NCBI RefSeq assembly: GCF_016427535.1
Contig: NZ_JAELXV010000001.1
Coordinates: 434,001-498,000, forward strand
Direction: 5' to 3'
DNA from: Hymenobacter sp. BT559
GTDB lineage: Bacteria; Bacteroidota; Bacteroidia; Cytophagales; Hymenobacteraceae
Length of the DNA stretch: 64,000 bases
This document shows, in pieces, positions 41,852 through 50,910 of this stretch. The position numbers and the translations under genes were made by a program. Every line of letters starts with the position of its first letter. Within the stretch, counting starts at the first letter, position 1. The notes beneath the pieces were generated by a model. The model was not told the DNA's origin and ran no database searches. It worked only from the letters and a program-made list of their open reading frames with translations.

Positions 41852-42199
41852 CTAGGCCGAGAACGACGAGCCGCAGCCGCAAGTGCTTTTGGCCTGGGGA
41901 TTGTTGAAGGTGAAGCCCCGGGCGTTGAGGCCATCCTGAAAGTCAACCTCCATGCCTAGTACGTACATGGCGTGCTTTTTATCCATGATGAGCTGCACAC
42001 CGTCGAGGTCATAGATTTCGTCGTTGTCCTTCGCCTTATCGAAGCCGAGGAGGTAGCTCATGCCCGAGCAGCCACCGCCCTGCACCCCGATGCGCAAGCC
42101 GTAGTCGGCCGGCACGTTCTTTTCTTGAATAATATTCTTGACTTCAACTAAAGCGCGGGGCGTGAGGCCGATAGGCGCAACTTGAGTGGCGATAGCCAT
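41852..42199 (-). CDS. A-type Fe-S carrier (HesB/IscA/ErpA-like)
   Basis: A 115-residue protein with the three invariant cysteines of A-type iron-sulfur carriers: C44 in GGGCSGMSY and C107/C109 in STCGCGSSF. These bind iron or a [2Fe-2S]/[4Fe-4S] cluster and hand it to target enzymes, which here could include the Mo-hydroxylase subunits. Whether it is IscA, SufA or ErpA cannot be told from sequence alone. The -7 element TATCTTTG lies 34-41 bases upstream. Confidence 0.93.
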   Translation of the reverse strand: MAIATQVAPIGLTPRALVEVKNIIQEKNVPADYGLRIGVQGGGCSGMSYLLGFDKAKDNDEIYDLDGVQLIMDKKHAMYVLGMEVDFQDGLNARGFTFNNPQAKSTCGCGSSFSA

Positions 42200-42232
42200 A
42201 GCGGTGCTGGTTTAGAATAAATACAGGGATAA

Positions 42233-42240
42233 CAAAGATA
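42233..42240 (-). promoter_or_regulatory. Putative -7 element TATCTTTG for the A-type carrier gene
   Basis: Minus strand 42240 to 42233 reads TATCTTTG, 34 bases before the start codon. Confidence 0.55.
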
Positions 42241-42423
42241 CATCAGCGCCGAGCCGATGCACTGCGGGGGAAACAGTGAAAACCCCGCCGCGGTTCACGC
42301 CGGCCGCCTAGGTGGGTTGGTGGCGCTAAGCTTGGGCCAATGCGGCCCCTTGCCTAGCTTGCCGCTCCTTAACCAACTCCTCGCGCATTCGTTAGGTAAG
42401 CCATATTTGCTTACCGCCCCGTT

Positions 42424-42960
42424 ATGGATAGTACGACGTATCTCTTCGACCTCCTCAAAACCATTTTGCCGGCCATTATTGTGGCCGGAGCCATTTTCCT
42501 GCTCTTCCGCCAGTACCTCGAAAAAGAGCAGCAGCGCCGCCTCATCGAGCTGCGCCTCGACACCAGCAAAACCACCCTGCCGCTGCGCCTGCAAGCCTAC
42601 GAGCGCGTGACGCTGTTTCTGGAGCGCATTTCGCCCAACAATATTTTGGTGCGGCTGGGTAGCGGCGGCCAAACGGCGGCCGACTACCACCGCCTGCTGC
42701 AACAGGAAATTCGGGCCGAGTTTGAGCACAATCTTTCACAGCAGCTCTACATCACGCCCGAAGCCTGGGACCAGGTGAAGCAAGCTAAGGAAAACGTGCT
42801 GACGATGATAAACCGCGCCTTCCACGGCCTGCCCAACCCCGGCCAGCTGCGCGGTACCGAGCTAGCCAAGCGCATCTTGGAAGGCCTCATGACCGACGCC
42901 GCCGACCCCACCGCCCACGCCCTCGACGTAGTGAAGCGCGAAGCTGCCCGCCTGTTTTAA
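42424..42960 (+). CDS. Membrane-anchored helical protein of unknown function
   Basis: A 178-residue protein: one N-terminal transmembrane helix (ILPAIIVAGAIFLLFRQYL), then a charged helical domain. RLDTSKTTLPLRLQAYERVTLFLERI begins a region conserved in Bacteroidota homologs (recalled, not searched), and LYITPEAWDQVKQAKENVLTMINRA looks like a continuing coiled helix. No enzymatic motif. The soluble part should face the cytoplasm. The gene is followed 45 bases later by the deoxyribonucleotidase gene on the same strand, with which it may be co-transcribed. Confidence 0.65.
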   Translation: MDSTTYLFDLLKTILPAIIVAGAIFLLFRQYLEKEQQRRLIELRLDTSKTTLPLRLQAYERVTLFLERISPNNILVRLGSGGQTAADYHRLLQQEIRAEFEHNLSQQLYITPEAWDQVKQAKENVLTMINRAFHGLPNPGQLRGTELAKRILEGLMTDAADPTAHALDVVKREAARLF

Positions 42961-43005
42961 CCCAGCGCACCCAACCTAGGGCCCGACTTCGGAGTTAGAG
43001 AACCT

Positions 43006-43536
43006 ATGACCATGAAACGAATTGCCATTGACATGGACGAGGTAATGGCTGATTCCATTGCCCGCTTCCAAGAGTGGTACGGCCGTGATTTTCAGCTAGA
43101 GCTGACCCTAGAGGCCCTGCACGGCAAGAACCCGCGCGATGTGGTGGCCCCCGAACATCAGCCCGCCCTGCGTGCCTACCCCAATGCCGAAGGCTTCTTC
43201 CGCGACCTGCCTGTTATCAAGGATAGCCAGCGGGTAATCAAGGCCCTGAGCGAGCGCTACGAATTGTTTATTGCCACGGCCGCGATGGAATTTCCTAATT
43301 CCTTTCTCGACAAATACCAGTGGCTGCAAAAGCACTTCGATTTTATTCCGTGGCCCAACTACGTGTTCTGCGGCGATAAAAGCATCCTCAACGCCGACTA
43401 CCTCATCGACGACAACGCCTATAATTTCGAGCATTTCCGCGGCGAAGGCTTGCTGTTCGATGCTCCGCACAATGCTCTCGAAACCCGCTACCGCCGCGTG
43501 CGCGGCTGGCAGGAGGTAGCCGACATTTTGCTGTAG
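43006..43536 (+). CDS. 5'(3')-deoxyribonucleotidase-like HAD enzyme
   Basis: A 176-residue HAD-superfamily phosphatase of the NT5C group. The nucleophile motif is IDMDEVMAD (residues 7-15, the DxDxV form). The later motifs are ELFIATAAMEFPNSF (Thr) and the KxxxxADYLIDDNAYN acidic pair. NT5C enzymes dephosphorylate dUMP and dTMP, limiting deoxynucleotide pools. Complete length. An ATG two codons downstream is an alternative start. A long inverted repeat follows its stop and separates it from convergent bshA. Confidence 0.85.
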   Translation: MTMKRIAIDMDEVMADSIARFQEWYGRDFQLELTLEALHGKNPRDVVAPEHQPALRAYPNAEGFFRDLPVIKDSQRVIKALSERYELFIATAAMEFPNSFLDKYQWLQKHFDFIPWPNYVFCGDKSILNADYLIDDNAYNFEHFRGEGLLFDAPHNALETRYRRVRGWQEVADILL

Positions 43537-43547
43537 AGCGGAATAGA

Positions 43548-43672
43548 CTTCCTACCAAAATAAAAACTGTCATGCTGAGCTTGCGAAGCATCTTATCACG
43601 CTAAGAACAACCATTCTAGCGTGGTAAGATGCTTCGCAAGCTCAGCATGACAGTTTTTATTTTGGTAGGAAG
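43548..43672. repeat. Long inverted repeat (55-bp arms) acting as convergent terminator
   Basis: Arms 43548-43602 and 43618-43672 are reverse complements with one mismatch. The core is the same TGTCATGCTGAGCTTGCGAA unit as at 25357, but here it is extended outward by an A/T tract that gives T-runs for both strands. It lies between convergent deoxyribonucleotidase and bshA genes. Confidence 0.95.
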
Positions 43673-43683
43673 AAAAGATGCAA

Positions 43684-44820
43684 CTAGCTGGCTTGCAGCG
43701 CCAGCTGCATGGCGCGCTCGTAGCAAGCTTCGTAAAGCGGCACGATGTTGCCCACGGCAAACTCTTCGGCGCGGGCGCGAGCGGCGGCTTTAAAGCGCGG
43801 TAAGTTCTCGTCGTCGAGCACGTAGAGGGCGTTGCGCACCATGTCGTCTACGTCGCCGATGTTGCTGAGCATGCCGGTTACGCCGTGCACGTTCAGCTCC
43901 GGGATGCCGCCGGCGTTGGTGCTCACCACGGGCACTTCGCAGGCCATGGCCTCAAGGGCGGCCAGGCCGAAGCTCTCGTTTTCGCTGGGCATCAAGAACA
44001 AGTCGCTGACGCTTAGTACCTCTTCCACGGCTTCAAGCTTACCTAGGAAGCGTACGTCGCGCTGGCAGTCGAGCTCGCGGGCTAGCTTCTCCATGCGGGT
44101 GCGGTCGGGGCCGTCGCCCACCAGCAAGAGCTTGGCCGGGATAGCTTGGCGCACGCCGGCGAAAATGCGCAGCACGTCTTCGACCCGCTTCACGGTGCGG
44201 AAATTGCTGGTGTGTAGCAATATTTTCTCGCCATCGGGGGCGATGGCGGTGCGGAAGTGGCTCTTTTCCTGCTTCTTGAAGCGGTGCAGGTCGATGAAGT
44301 TGGGGATGACCTCAATCTTGTGCTCGACCGGGAAGTACTCGTAAGTCTCGCGCCGCAAATCAGCCGATACCGACGTGACGCCGTCGCTCTGGTTGATGCT
44401 GAACGTGACTACCGGCTCGTAGCTGGCATCCTTGCCCACCAGCGTGATATCGGTGCCGTGCAGTGTAGTAACCACGGGCGCTGTAATTCCGCGCGAGCGC
44501 AGAATCTGCTTGGCGAGGTAGGCTGCCGAGGCGTGCGGAATGGCGTAGTGCACGTGCAGTACGTCGAGCTTTTCGTTTTGCACGATATCTACCATCTTGC
44601 TGGCCAGCGCCGACTCATAGGGCGGAAACTGGAAAAGCGGGTACGTAGGCACGTACACCTCGTGGTAAAAGACGTTTTCGTTGAAGAAATCGAGCCGCAC
44701 CGGCTGGCTGTACGTGATGAAATGGACGCGATGGCCACGCTGGGCCAGGGCTTTGCCCAACTCGGTAGCTACCACGCCGGAGCCGCCAAAGGTGGGATAA
44801 CAGACAATGCCGATGTTCAT
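43684..44820 (-). CDS. bshA: N-acetyl-alpha-D-glucosaminyl L-malate synthase
   Basis: A 378-residue GT4 glycosyltransferase that joins GlcNAc from UDP-GlcNAc to L-malate, the first step of bacillithiol synthesis. Family features are strong: IGIVCYPTFGGSGVVATELG at the N-terminus, HVHYAIPHASAAYLAKQIL, TTLHGTDITLVG, and the EX7E-type donor-site motif PSENESFGLAALEAMACEVP. Bacillithiol is the main low-molecular-weight thiol in many Firmicutes and Bacteroidota. bshB and bshC are not in the window. A DinB-family protein at 13.3 kb might be a bacillithiol transferase. A near-consensus element (TACCTTTC on the minus strand) lies just upstream of the start. Confidence 0.93.
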   Translation of the reverse strand: MNIGIVCYPTFGGSGVVATELGKALAQRGHRVHFITYSQPVRLDFFNENVFYHEVYVPTYPLFQFPPYESALASKMVDIVQNEKLDVLHVHYAIPHASAAYLAKQILRSRGITAPVVTTLHGTDITLVGKDASYEPVVTFSINQSDGVTSVSADLRRETYEYFPVEHKIEVIPNFIDLHRFKKQEKSHFRTAIAPDGEKILLHTSNFRTVKRVEDVLRIFAGVRQAIPAKLLLVGDGPDRTRMEKLARELDCQRDVRFLGKLEAVEEVLSVSDLFLMPSENESFGLAALEAMACEVPVVSTNAGGIPELNVHGVTGMLSNIGDVDDMVRNALYVLDDENLPRFKAAARARAEEFAVGNIVPLYEACYERAMQLALQAS

Positions 44821-45018
44821 GGAAAAGGAAAGGTAGGCGAGAGGCTAACCAGATAGCGCGGCGGAGGTTTAGCGGCGTAAGGGTGGAGCATGAACGCAAG
44901 AAGTTGCGTAGGGTCTGGAAAAATCCAGCCGCGCCTTCTTTTAGTGTAAGCTGCGGGGTTGGTATATAATGAAGCCAGCGCTGCTTAACATTGTAGAAAT
45001 CCCCCTCTAAAGCCTCAT

Positions 45019-46515
45019 ATGAAGTATACGCTATCCTTATTGGCGGCGCTAAGCCTATCCCTAGGTGCCCGGGCCCAGGCCCAGCGCAAGCCCGCGCCTG
45101 CCAAAGCCACCGCTGCCACCACCGACGCCCGCGCCGCCATTCGCGAAGCCGATATCAAGCGTGACCTCTACGCGCTGGCCGCCGACCACTACCGCGGCCG
45201 CGAGGCGGGCACGCTCGACGAGCTGCGCGCCTCGGCCTGGCTGGCCGAGCAGGCCCGCGCCATCGGCGCACAGCCAGCCGGCGATGATGGCACGTACTTC
45301 CAGTTCTTTGAGATTCAGCGCCTACGCCTTACCAAGAGCAGCCAGCTCAGCATAGGTAGCCATCGGTTGGCGCTCAACCACGACGCCATTTTGTTTGCCC
45401 CCATCAGCGCCACCGTAAACGCGCCGATGGTGTGGGTGGGCACCGGCACCGCCGCCGACCTGGCCAAAGTAGACGTGAAGGGCAAGGTCGTAGCCCTACA
45501 GTTTTCGGGTAGCGTGACGCCGGGCCTCAGCTTCCGGCGCTTCTTGGTGGCTACGCTGCGCGACCGCACGGCCGAGCTAGCCAAGGCCGGCGCGGTGGCC
45601 GTGGTGTTTGTAGGCGATGCCCGCGCCCAGGCCGTGTACGAGCACTGGGGCCATACCTACGAGCGCGGCCGCTACGACCTGCCCGGCGGCCCCAACGTGC
45701 AGGTAACCGCCCCCGTGCCCACCATCTGGCTGCCCGCCAGTGCCCTAGGGTGGGCGCAGCAGTCCGGCCAGCAGTTTGCGGCCACACTCCAGCTCGAAAG
45801 CTTCAAGTACCCCTCGGTGAACGTGCTGGCCAAAATACCGGGCACCGATGCGCAGTTGAAGTCGCAGTACGTGCTCTTTGGCACGCACCAGGACCACGAC
45901 GGCGTGCGCGAGGCCGTGGCCGGCGACTCTATCTACAACGGTGCCGACGACAACGCCACCGGTTGCTCGGCGGTGCTAGCCATCATGCGGGCCTTCAAGC
46001 AGAAGCCGGGGCGACGCTCGGCGCTATTCGCGTTCCAGGGTGCCGAGGAGCGCGGGCTCCTAGGGTCGCGCTACTACTCAGCGCACCCGATAGTAGGCGA
46101 AAAGAACATCGTGGCGGTGTTGAATGCCGAAATGATGGGCCGCAACGCCCCCGATAGCGCCTCGCTGCTCGGCCGCCAGCGCCCCCACCGCAACTCGCTC
46201 GACCTCGTGACCACCGCCCTGGCCGCCAACCAGCGTGGGCCGCAGTTCAAGCTCGATACCCTCTGGGACCGCGCCGACCATCCGGAGGGCTGGTTCTTCC
46301 GGTCTGATAACCTGCCCTATGCGCGCCTAGGTATCCCGGCGCTCAGCTACACCACCGTACTGCACCCCGACTACCACACGCCCCGCGATGAGCGCGAGCG
46401 TATCAATTACCCCAAGCTCACCAAAATGACGCTCTGGATGTACCTCACCGGCTGGGCCGTAGCCAACCGCACCGAGCAGCCGGCCCGCGACAAGGACTTC
46501 AAGCTGGAGCGCTAG
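45019..46515 (+). CDS. Exported M28 family peptidase
   Basis: A 498-residue exported zinc aminopeptidase. Signal peptide 1-19 (ALSLSLGARAQAQ). DHYRGREAGTLDELRASAWL is the usual start of M28 proteins, and a PA-like insert follows (about 130-270). Catalytic zinc ligands: H in FGTHQDHDG (near 291), D in YNGADDNATG, EE in QGAEERGLLG, D/E in LNAEMMGR and the final H near the C-terminus (HPDYHTP). It removes N-terminal residues from peptides in the periplasm or outside. First of a run of peptidase genes on the plus strand. Confidence 0.88.
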   Translation: MKYTLSLLAALSLSLGARAQAQRKPAPAKATAATTDARAAIREADIKRDLYALAADHYRGREAGTLDELRASAWLAEQARAIGAQPAGDDGTYFQFFEIQRLRLTKSSQLSIGSHRLALNHDAILFAPISATVNAPMVWVGTGTAADLAKVDVKGKVVALQFSGSVTPGLSFRRFLVATLRDRTAELAKAGAVAVVFVGDARAQAVYEHWGHTYERGRYDLPGGPNVQVTAPVPTIWLPASALGWAQQSGQQFAATLQLESFKYPSVNVLAKIPGTDAQLKSQYVLFGTHQDHDGVREAVAGDSIYNGADDNATGCSAVLAIMRAFKQKPGRRSALFAFQGAEERGLLGSRYYSAHPIVGEKNIVAVLNAEMMGRNAPDSASLLGRQRPHRNSLDLVTTALAANQRGPQFKLDTLWDRADHPEGWFFRSDNLPYARLGIPALSYTTVLHPDYHTPRDERERINYPKLTKMTLWMYLTGWAVANRTEQPARDKDFKLER

Positions 46516-46552
46516 TCTGCGCGTCATTTTAGATTGCCATTTACTCTCCTCT

Positions 46553-48793
46553 ATGCCGTTTTCTTCTTTTTACTACCGGTCCGCGTTTCTCGCTACCCTA
46601 GGGCTGGCCCTAACTGCTATGTCTCTAACCAGCACGGCGCAAACGCCCGCGGCGGGCGCCGCGTCGGTCACGCTGCATACCAATCAGGCCCCGCTGCTCG
46701 CGCCCTGGGGCGGCCCGCACGGCGGCGTGCCATCCTTCGACAAAATAAAGGTGGCTGATTTTAAGCCCGGGCTGGAGGCCGCGATGGCCGAAAACTTGGC
46801 TGAAATCGCAGCCATCGCCAATAATCCCAAGCCGGCCACTTTCGACAATACCATCGTGGCGCTGGAGCGCAGCGGTGGCACCCTAGACCGAGTGCAGGCC
46901 GAGTACGGCGTCTGGAAAACGACCTTGAATGATAAGGCCTTTGGCGCGGTAGAAACCGAGATGGCGCCCAAAATGGCGGCTTTCAGCGACCAGATTTCGC
47001 AGAACGCGGCGCTGTTCAAGCGTATCGAAGCGGTGTATAAAGACCCCGCCACCAAGAAGCTCACGCCCGAGCAGCAGCGCCTGGTGGAGGTGCGTTACAA
47101 GGCGTTTGTGCGGGCAGGCGCCAAGCTCGACGCGCCGGCCAAGACGCGGCTCTCGCAAATAAACCAGCAGTTGGCGGGCCTCTTTACCAAGTTTTCGCAG
47201 AACGTGCTAGCCGACGAGGCCGACTCGGTACTGGTGCTGAAAACCGAGAAGGACCTAGGGGGCCTGCCGGCCTCGCTGCGCGAAGCGGCCAAAACCACGG
47301 CCACCACGCGCCAAGTGGCCGCAGCGGGCGTTATTACCAACACCCGCTCTAGCATCGACCCGTTTTTGACGTACTCCGACCAGCGGGCGCTGCGCGAAAA
47401 GGCCTGGCGCATGTTCACAAATCGGGGCGATAATGGCGGCGCGCACGACAATAACGCCCTCATTACCCAAATTTTGCAGCTGCGTGCCGAGCGGGCCAAG
47501 CTGCTGGGCTACAAGACCCACGCCCATCTGCGCCTCGACAACACGATGGCCAAAACGCCCGAGGCCGCCATGCAGCTGATGCTGGATATGTGGAAGCCCG
47601 CCGTGGCCCGCGTGCACGAGGAAGTGGCCGACATGCTGGCGCTCGCCAAGAAAGAAGGCGCCCCGGCCGACTTCAAAATCGAGCCCTGGGACTACCGCTA
47701 CTACGCCGAGAAGGTGCGTAAGGCGCGCTACGACCTCGACCAAAACGAAGTGAAGCAGTACTTGCAGCTCGATAAGATGCGCGAGGGTATGTTTTGGGTG
47801 GCCGGCGAGCTGTTCAACTTTGCCTTTGTGCCCGCGCCCGACGTGCCCGTGTACCACCCCGACGTGAAGGTGTGGCAGGTAAACGACCGCACCACCGGCA
47901 AGCAGGTGGGTCTCTGGTACTTTGACCCCTACGCCCGGCCCGGCAAAAACTCGGGCGCCTGGATGAACGCCTACCGCAAGCAGGAGCGCCTCGACGGCAA
48001 GCCCGTGACCACCATCGTGTCGAACAACTCGAACTTCGTGAAGGGCAAGGATGGCGAGCCGGTGCTCATTTCCTGGACCGATGCCACCACGCTGTTTCAC
48101 GAGTTTGGGCACGCCCTGCACGGGCTGTCGAGCAACGTGACCTACCCCACGCTCTCAGGCACGAGCGTGGTGCGCGACTACGTGGAGTTTCCGTCGCAGC
48201 TGCTCGAAAACTGGCTGCCCACGCCCGAGGTGCTCAACCGTTTTGCCCTGCACTACCAGACTGGCAAGCCGATTCCGCAGGTTTTGGTAGACCGCATCAA
48301 CAAGGCCAGCACCTTCAACGAAGGCTTTGCTACGACCGAGTTTTTGGCCAGCGCCCTCGTCGATATGAAGCTGCACCTGGCCGGCGACCAGAAAATCGAC
48401 CCCGACAAATTTGAGCGCGAGACGCTGGCCGAGCTGGGTATGCCGCACGAGTTGGTGATGCGCCATCGCACGCCGCAGTTTAGCCACGTGTTTTCGAGCG
48501 ATGGCTACTCGGCGGGTTACTACTCCTACCTGTGGTCGGTGGTGCTGGCGGCCGATGGCTTCAGCGCCTTCACCGAGGCCGGCGGGCCCTACGACAAGGC
48601 CGTGGCCGCCCGCCTGCGCCAGCACGTGTACACCGTCGGCAATACCGTGGACCCGGCCGTGGGCTACCGCGCCTTCCGCGGGCGCGACCCCAAGGTGGAT
48701 GCCCTGATGAAGCAGCGCGGCTTTCCGCTGAGCGGTGCAGCTGCGGCGCCCGCTAAGCCTGCTGGTGCCAAGGCTGCCCCGAAGCGCAAATAG
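46553..48793 (+). CDS. dcp: Exported M3 peptidase (peptidyl-dipeptidase Dcp-like)
   Basis: A 746-residue metallopeptidase with a signal peptide (about 1-30, ending TSTAQT). The M3 zinc site is LFHEFGHALHGL (HEFGH near residue 516-520), with the third Glu in the following NEGFATTEF-type region. VPSFDKIKVADFKPGLEAAM near the N-terminus is the standard Dcp/oligopeptidase A start. Dcp removes C-terminal dipeptides. E. coli Dcp is cytoplasmic or periplasmic; here export is indicated. The Ala/Pro/Lys-rich tail (last 25 residues) is low complexity. The gene follows M28 after 37 bases on the same strand. Confidence 0.9.
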   Translation: MPFSSFYYRSAFLATLGLALTAMSLTSTAQTPAAGAASVTLHTNQAPLLAPWGGPHGGVPSFDKIKVADFKPGLEAAMAENLAEIAAIANNPKPATFDNTIVALERSGGTLDRVQAEYGVWKTTLNDKAFGAVETEMAPKMAAFSDQISQNAALFKRIEAVYKDPATKKLTPEQQRLVEVRYKAFVRAGAKLDAPAKTRLSQINQQLAGLFTKFSQNVLADEADSVLVLKTEKDLGGLPASLREAAKTTATTRQVAAAGVITNTRSSIDPFLTYSDQRALREKAWRMFTNRGDNGGAHDNNALITQILQLRAERAKLLGYKTHAHLRLDNTMAKTPEAAMQLMLDMWKPAVARVHEEVADMLALAKKEGAPADFKIEPWDYRYYAEKVRKARYDLDQNEVKQYLQLDKMREGMFWVAGELFNFAFVPAPDVPVYHPDVKVWQVNDRTTGKQVGLWYFDPYARPGKNSGAWMNAYRKQERLDGKPVTTIVSNNSNFVKGKDGEPVLISWTDATTLFHEFGHALHGLSSNVTYPTLSGTSVVRDYVEFPSQLLENWLPTPEVLNRFALHYQTGKPIPQVLVDRINKASTFNEGFATTEFLASALVDMKLHLAGDQKIDPDKFERETLAELGMPHELVMRHRTPQFSHVFSSDGYSAGYYSYLWSVVLAADGFSAFTEAGGPYDKAVAARLRQHVYTVGNTVDPAVGYRAFRGRDPKVDALMKQRGFPLSGAAAAPAKPAGAKAAPKRK

Positions 48794-48818
48794 CCCTAGG
48801 TGTCCATTTTTATTGATA

Positions 48819-48847
48819 GAAAGCCCCAGCGATGGGGCTTTCTTTTT
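48819..48847 (+). terminator. Terminator after dcp
   Basis: GAAAGCCCCA pairs with TGGGGCTTTC around a 4-base loop and is followed by a T-run. Confidence 0.88.
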
Positions 48848-48980
48848 GTCAGTTAACTCCTATCTGGAAAATATAATCGTGCTATCCTGACGTGGGGGCA
48901 GGGGGCGAGACGCACCGGCCCCTACCGTCCTGTTTTTAGTCGATATTGTGCAGAATTTTTCAATCTTCACTTTACTGCTG

Positions 48981-50618
48981 ATGAAAACAGTACTACTGCC
49001 CAACGTGGCGGCAGGCTTTCTCCCTAGGAAAAAACTTCGCCCCCTGCTCGCCGCCCTCGGGCTGCTACTCGCCGGCCCCGCGCTGGCCCAAACCGCCCCG
49101 CCCGTTACGGCACACCTCGACGTAGCGGGCGTGGATGCCGTGGTGGCTCGCACCCTCAAAGAATTTAACGTGCCCGGCATCTCGGTGGCGGTGGTGAAAG
49201 ATGGACAAGTGGTAATGGCCAAAGGCTACGGCGTGCGCTCGCTGAAAAGCAAGGAGCCGATGGACGCTAATACACTGGTCGGCATTGCCTCTAACACCAA
49301 AGCCTTCACCGCTGCCGCCCTAGGGCTGCTAGTGGACGAGGGCAAGCTGAAGTGGGACGACAAGGTGACCGACTACATCCCCGAGTTCCGTATGTACGAC
49401 CCCTACGTGACGGCCGAGTTCACGGTGCGCGACCTGCTGACGCACCGCAGCGGCATGGGCCTGGGCGCGGGCGATTTGATGTTCTTCCCCGATTCCAGCA
49501 ACTTCACGGTGAAGGACGTGATTCACAACCTGCGCTATTTCAAGCCGGTGTCGTCGTTTCGCAGCAAGTACGACTACGACAATAACCTCTACATCGTGGC
49601 CGGCGAGGTAGTGACGCGCATCGCGGGCCAGCCCTGGGCCGATTTTGTAGAAAGTCGCCTGCTGAAGCCCCTGGGCATGACGCGTACTGCTACCGATTTT
49701 ACGCGCCTGCCCGACCCCACCAACGTCATCGACGCCCACGGCCCGGTTGAGGGCAAAGTGCAGGTTATTCAGCGCGACCGCAGTACGTTTGCCGCACCCT
49801 GCGGCGGCATGTACAGCAGTGTCAACGACCTGAGCAAGTGGCTACTGATGCTAATGGGTGGCCCTGGCGCCCCGGCGCCGCTGCTCAAACCCAAAACGCA
49901 GTGGGAGCTATGGTCGCCGCAAACCATCCTGCCAATAGGAGGGCCAGTGCCAGAAAAGTATAAGCCTTACAGCTACAATACCCACTTTTCGGCTTACGGA
50001 CTGGGCTGGTTTCTGCGCGATGTGCGGGGCTACAAAGAAGTAGCCCACACCGGCGGCGAGATTGGAATGGTAACCGAAGTAAAGATGATTCCGGAGCTGC
50101 ACCTGGGCATTATTGTACTCACCAACCAGGAAAGCGGGGCGGCCTTCACGGCCATTTCAACCACCATCGAGGACCACTACTTCGGTATGAAGGGCCTGGA
50201 CCGCGTGAAGTTGATGGCCGACGCTATAAAAGAATACCAGTCCGACGATGCCAAGGAGCTGGCCGCCGTGTGGCAGCAAGTAGCCACCGCCCAAAAAGCC
50301 GCGTCCAAAAAGTCCGACTACAAAGCCTACGTGGGCCGCTACCACGACGCCTGGCTCGGCGACGTGAACGTGTACCAGCAGGGCCAGCAGCTATGGCTGC
50401 GCGCCGTGCGGGCGCCCCGGCTGGTGGGCCAGGTGTTGCCCTACCGCGGCAGCACCTTTGCGGTGCGCTGGAAAGCCCGCAGCTTCAACGCCGATGCGTT
50501 CGCCACCTTCGCCCTCGATGACCAGGGACGGGCCACGGGCTTCAAGATGAAGCCGATTTCGCCCGCCACTGATTTCAGCTACGACTTTCAGGATTTGGAT
50601 TTGCAGCGGGTGGAGTAG
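48981..50618 (+). CDS. Exported serine hydrolase (class C beta-lactamase-like) with DUF3471 tail
   Basis: A 545-residue exported protein. Signal peptide about 1-37 (LLAALGLLLAGPALAQ). The beta-lactamase-fold SxxK is S104-N-T-K107, and the Tyr motif is in KYDYDNNLYIV. HTGGEIGMVTEVKM supplies the third (HxG) motif. The last 100 residues match the DUF3471 beta-rich domain found behind many such hydrolases (KKSDYKAYVGRYHDAWLGD). Likely a D-peptidase or esterase, not a resistance enzyme. The ATG at 48981 is preferred over an upstream GTG because the signal peptide then begins normally. Confidence 0.85.
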   Translation: MKTVLLPNVAAGFLPRKKLRPLLAALGLLLAGPALAQTAPPVTAHLDVAGVDAVVARTLKEFNVPGISVAVVKDGQVVMAKGYGVRSLKSKEPMDANTLVGIASNTKAFTAAALGLLVDEGKLKWDDKVTDYIPEFRMYDPYVTAEFTVRDLLTHRSGMGLGAGDLMFFPDSSNFTVKDVIHNLRYFKPVSSFRSKYDYDNNLYIVAGEVVTRIAGQPWADFVESRLLKPLGMTRTATDFTRLPDPTNVIDAHGPVEGKVQVIQRDRSTFAAPCGGMYSSVNDLSKWLLMLMGGPGAPAPLLKPKTQWELWSPQTILPIGGPVPEKYKPYSYNTHFSAYGLGWFLRDVRGYKEVAHTGGEIGMVTEVKMIPELHLGIIVLTNQESGAAFTAISTTIEDHYFGMKGLDRVKLMADAIKEYQSDDAKELAAVWQQVATAQKAASKKSDYKAYVGRYHDAWLGDVNVYQQGQQLWLRAVRAPRLVGQVLPYRGSTFAVRWKARSFNADAFATFALDDQGRATGFKMKPISPATDFSYDFQDLDLQRVE

Positions 50619-50654
50619 GGGCGCGTGGTAGCTGTAAGCCGATAGTTATTTGTA

Positions 50655-50680
50655 AGAAAGCCCTGGCAGCGGGGCTTTCT
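50655..50680 (+). terminator. Terminator after the serine hydrolase gene
   Basis: AGAAAGCCC pairs with GGGCTTTCT around a short G/C-rich loop. Confidence 0.75.
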
Positions 50681-50719
50681 CTTTGTCCTATGTGACTTTC
50701 TTGGTCAGCCAAAAGCACT

Positions 50720-50798
50720 TGTCCTTGCGAGCGCAACGAAGCAATCGCATCAAGACGAGCCCTTCGGGTGCGATTGTTTCGCTGCGCTCACAAGGACA
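50720..50798. repeat. Intergenic inverted repeat, GCAATCGCA type
   Basis: Arms 50720-50749 and 50769-50798 match as reverse complements with three mismatches. It is the same type as 16585-16677 and 53259-53352, the most diverged copy. Confidence 0.85.
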
Positions 50799-50910
50799 GG
50801 CAGTGTAGTGTAATTAATGACAGGCCCTAGGCCGGTGCAACCGTTGGGCAAAGCGCGCTACCTTTCGACTTTGAATAATACCAACATTTAGCCTGCTCCC
50901 CACCAAGCTT

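Noticed and set aside
48981..50618. Antibiotic-resistance beta-lactamase
   Set aside because: The DUF3471 tail and the neighbourhood fit a class C-like peptidase or esterase; nothing shows beta-lactam hydrolysis.
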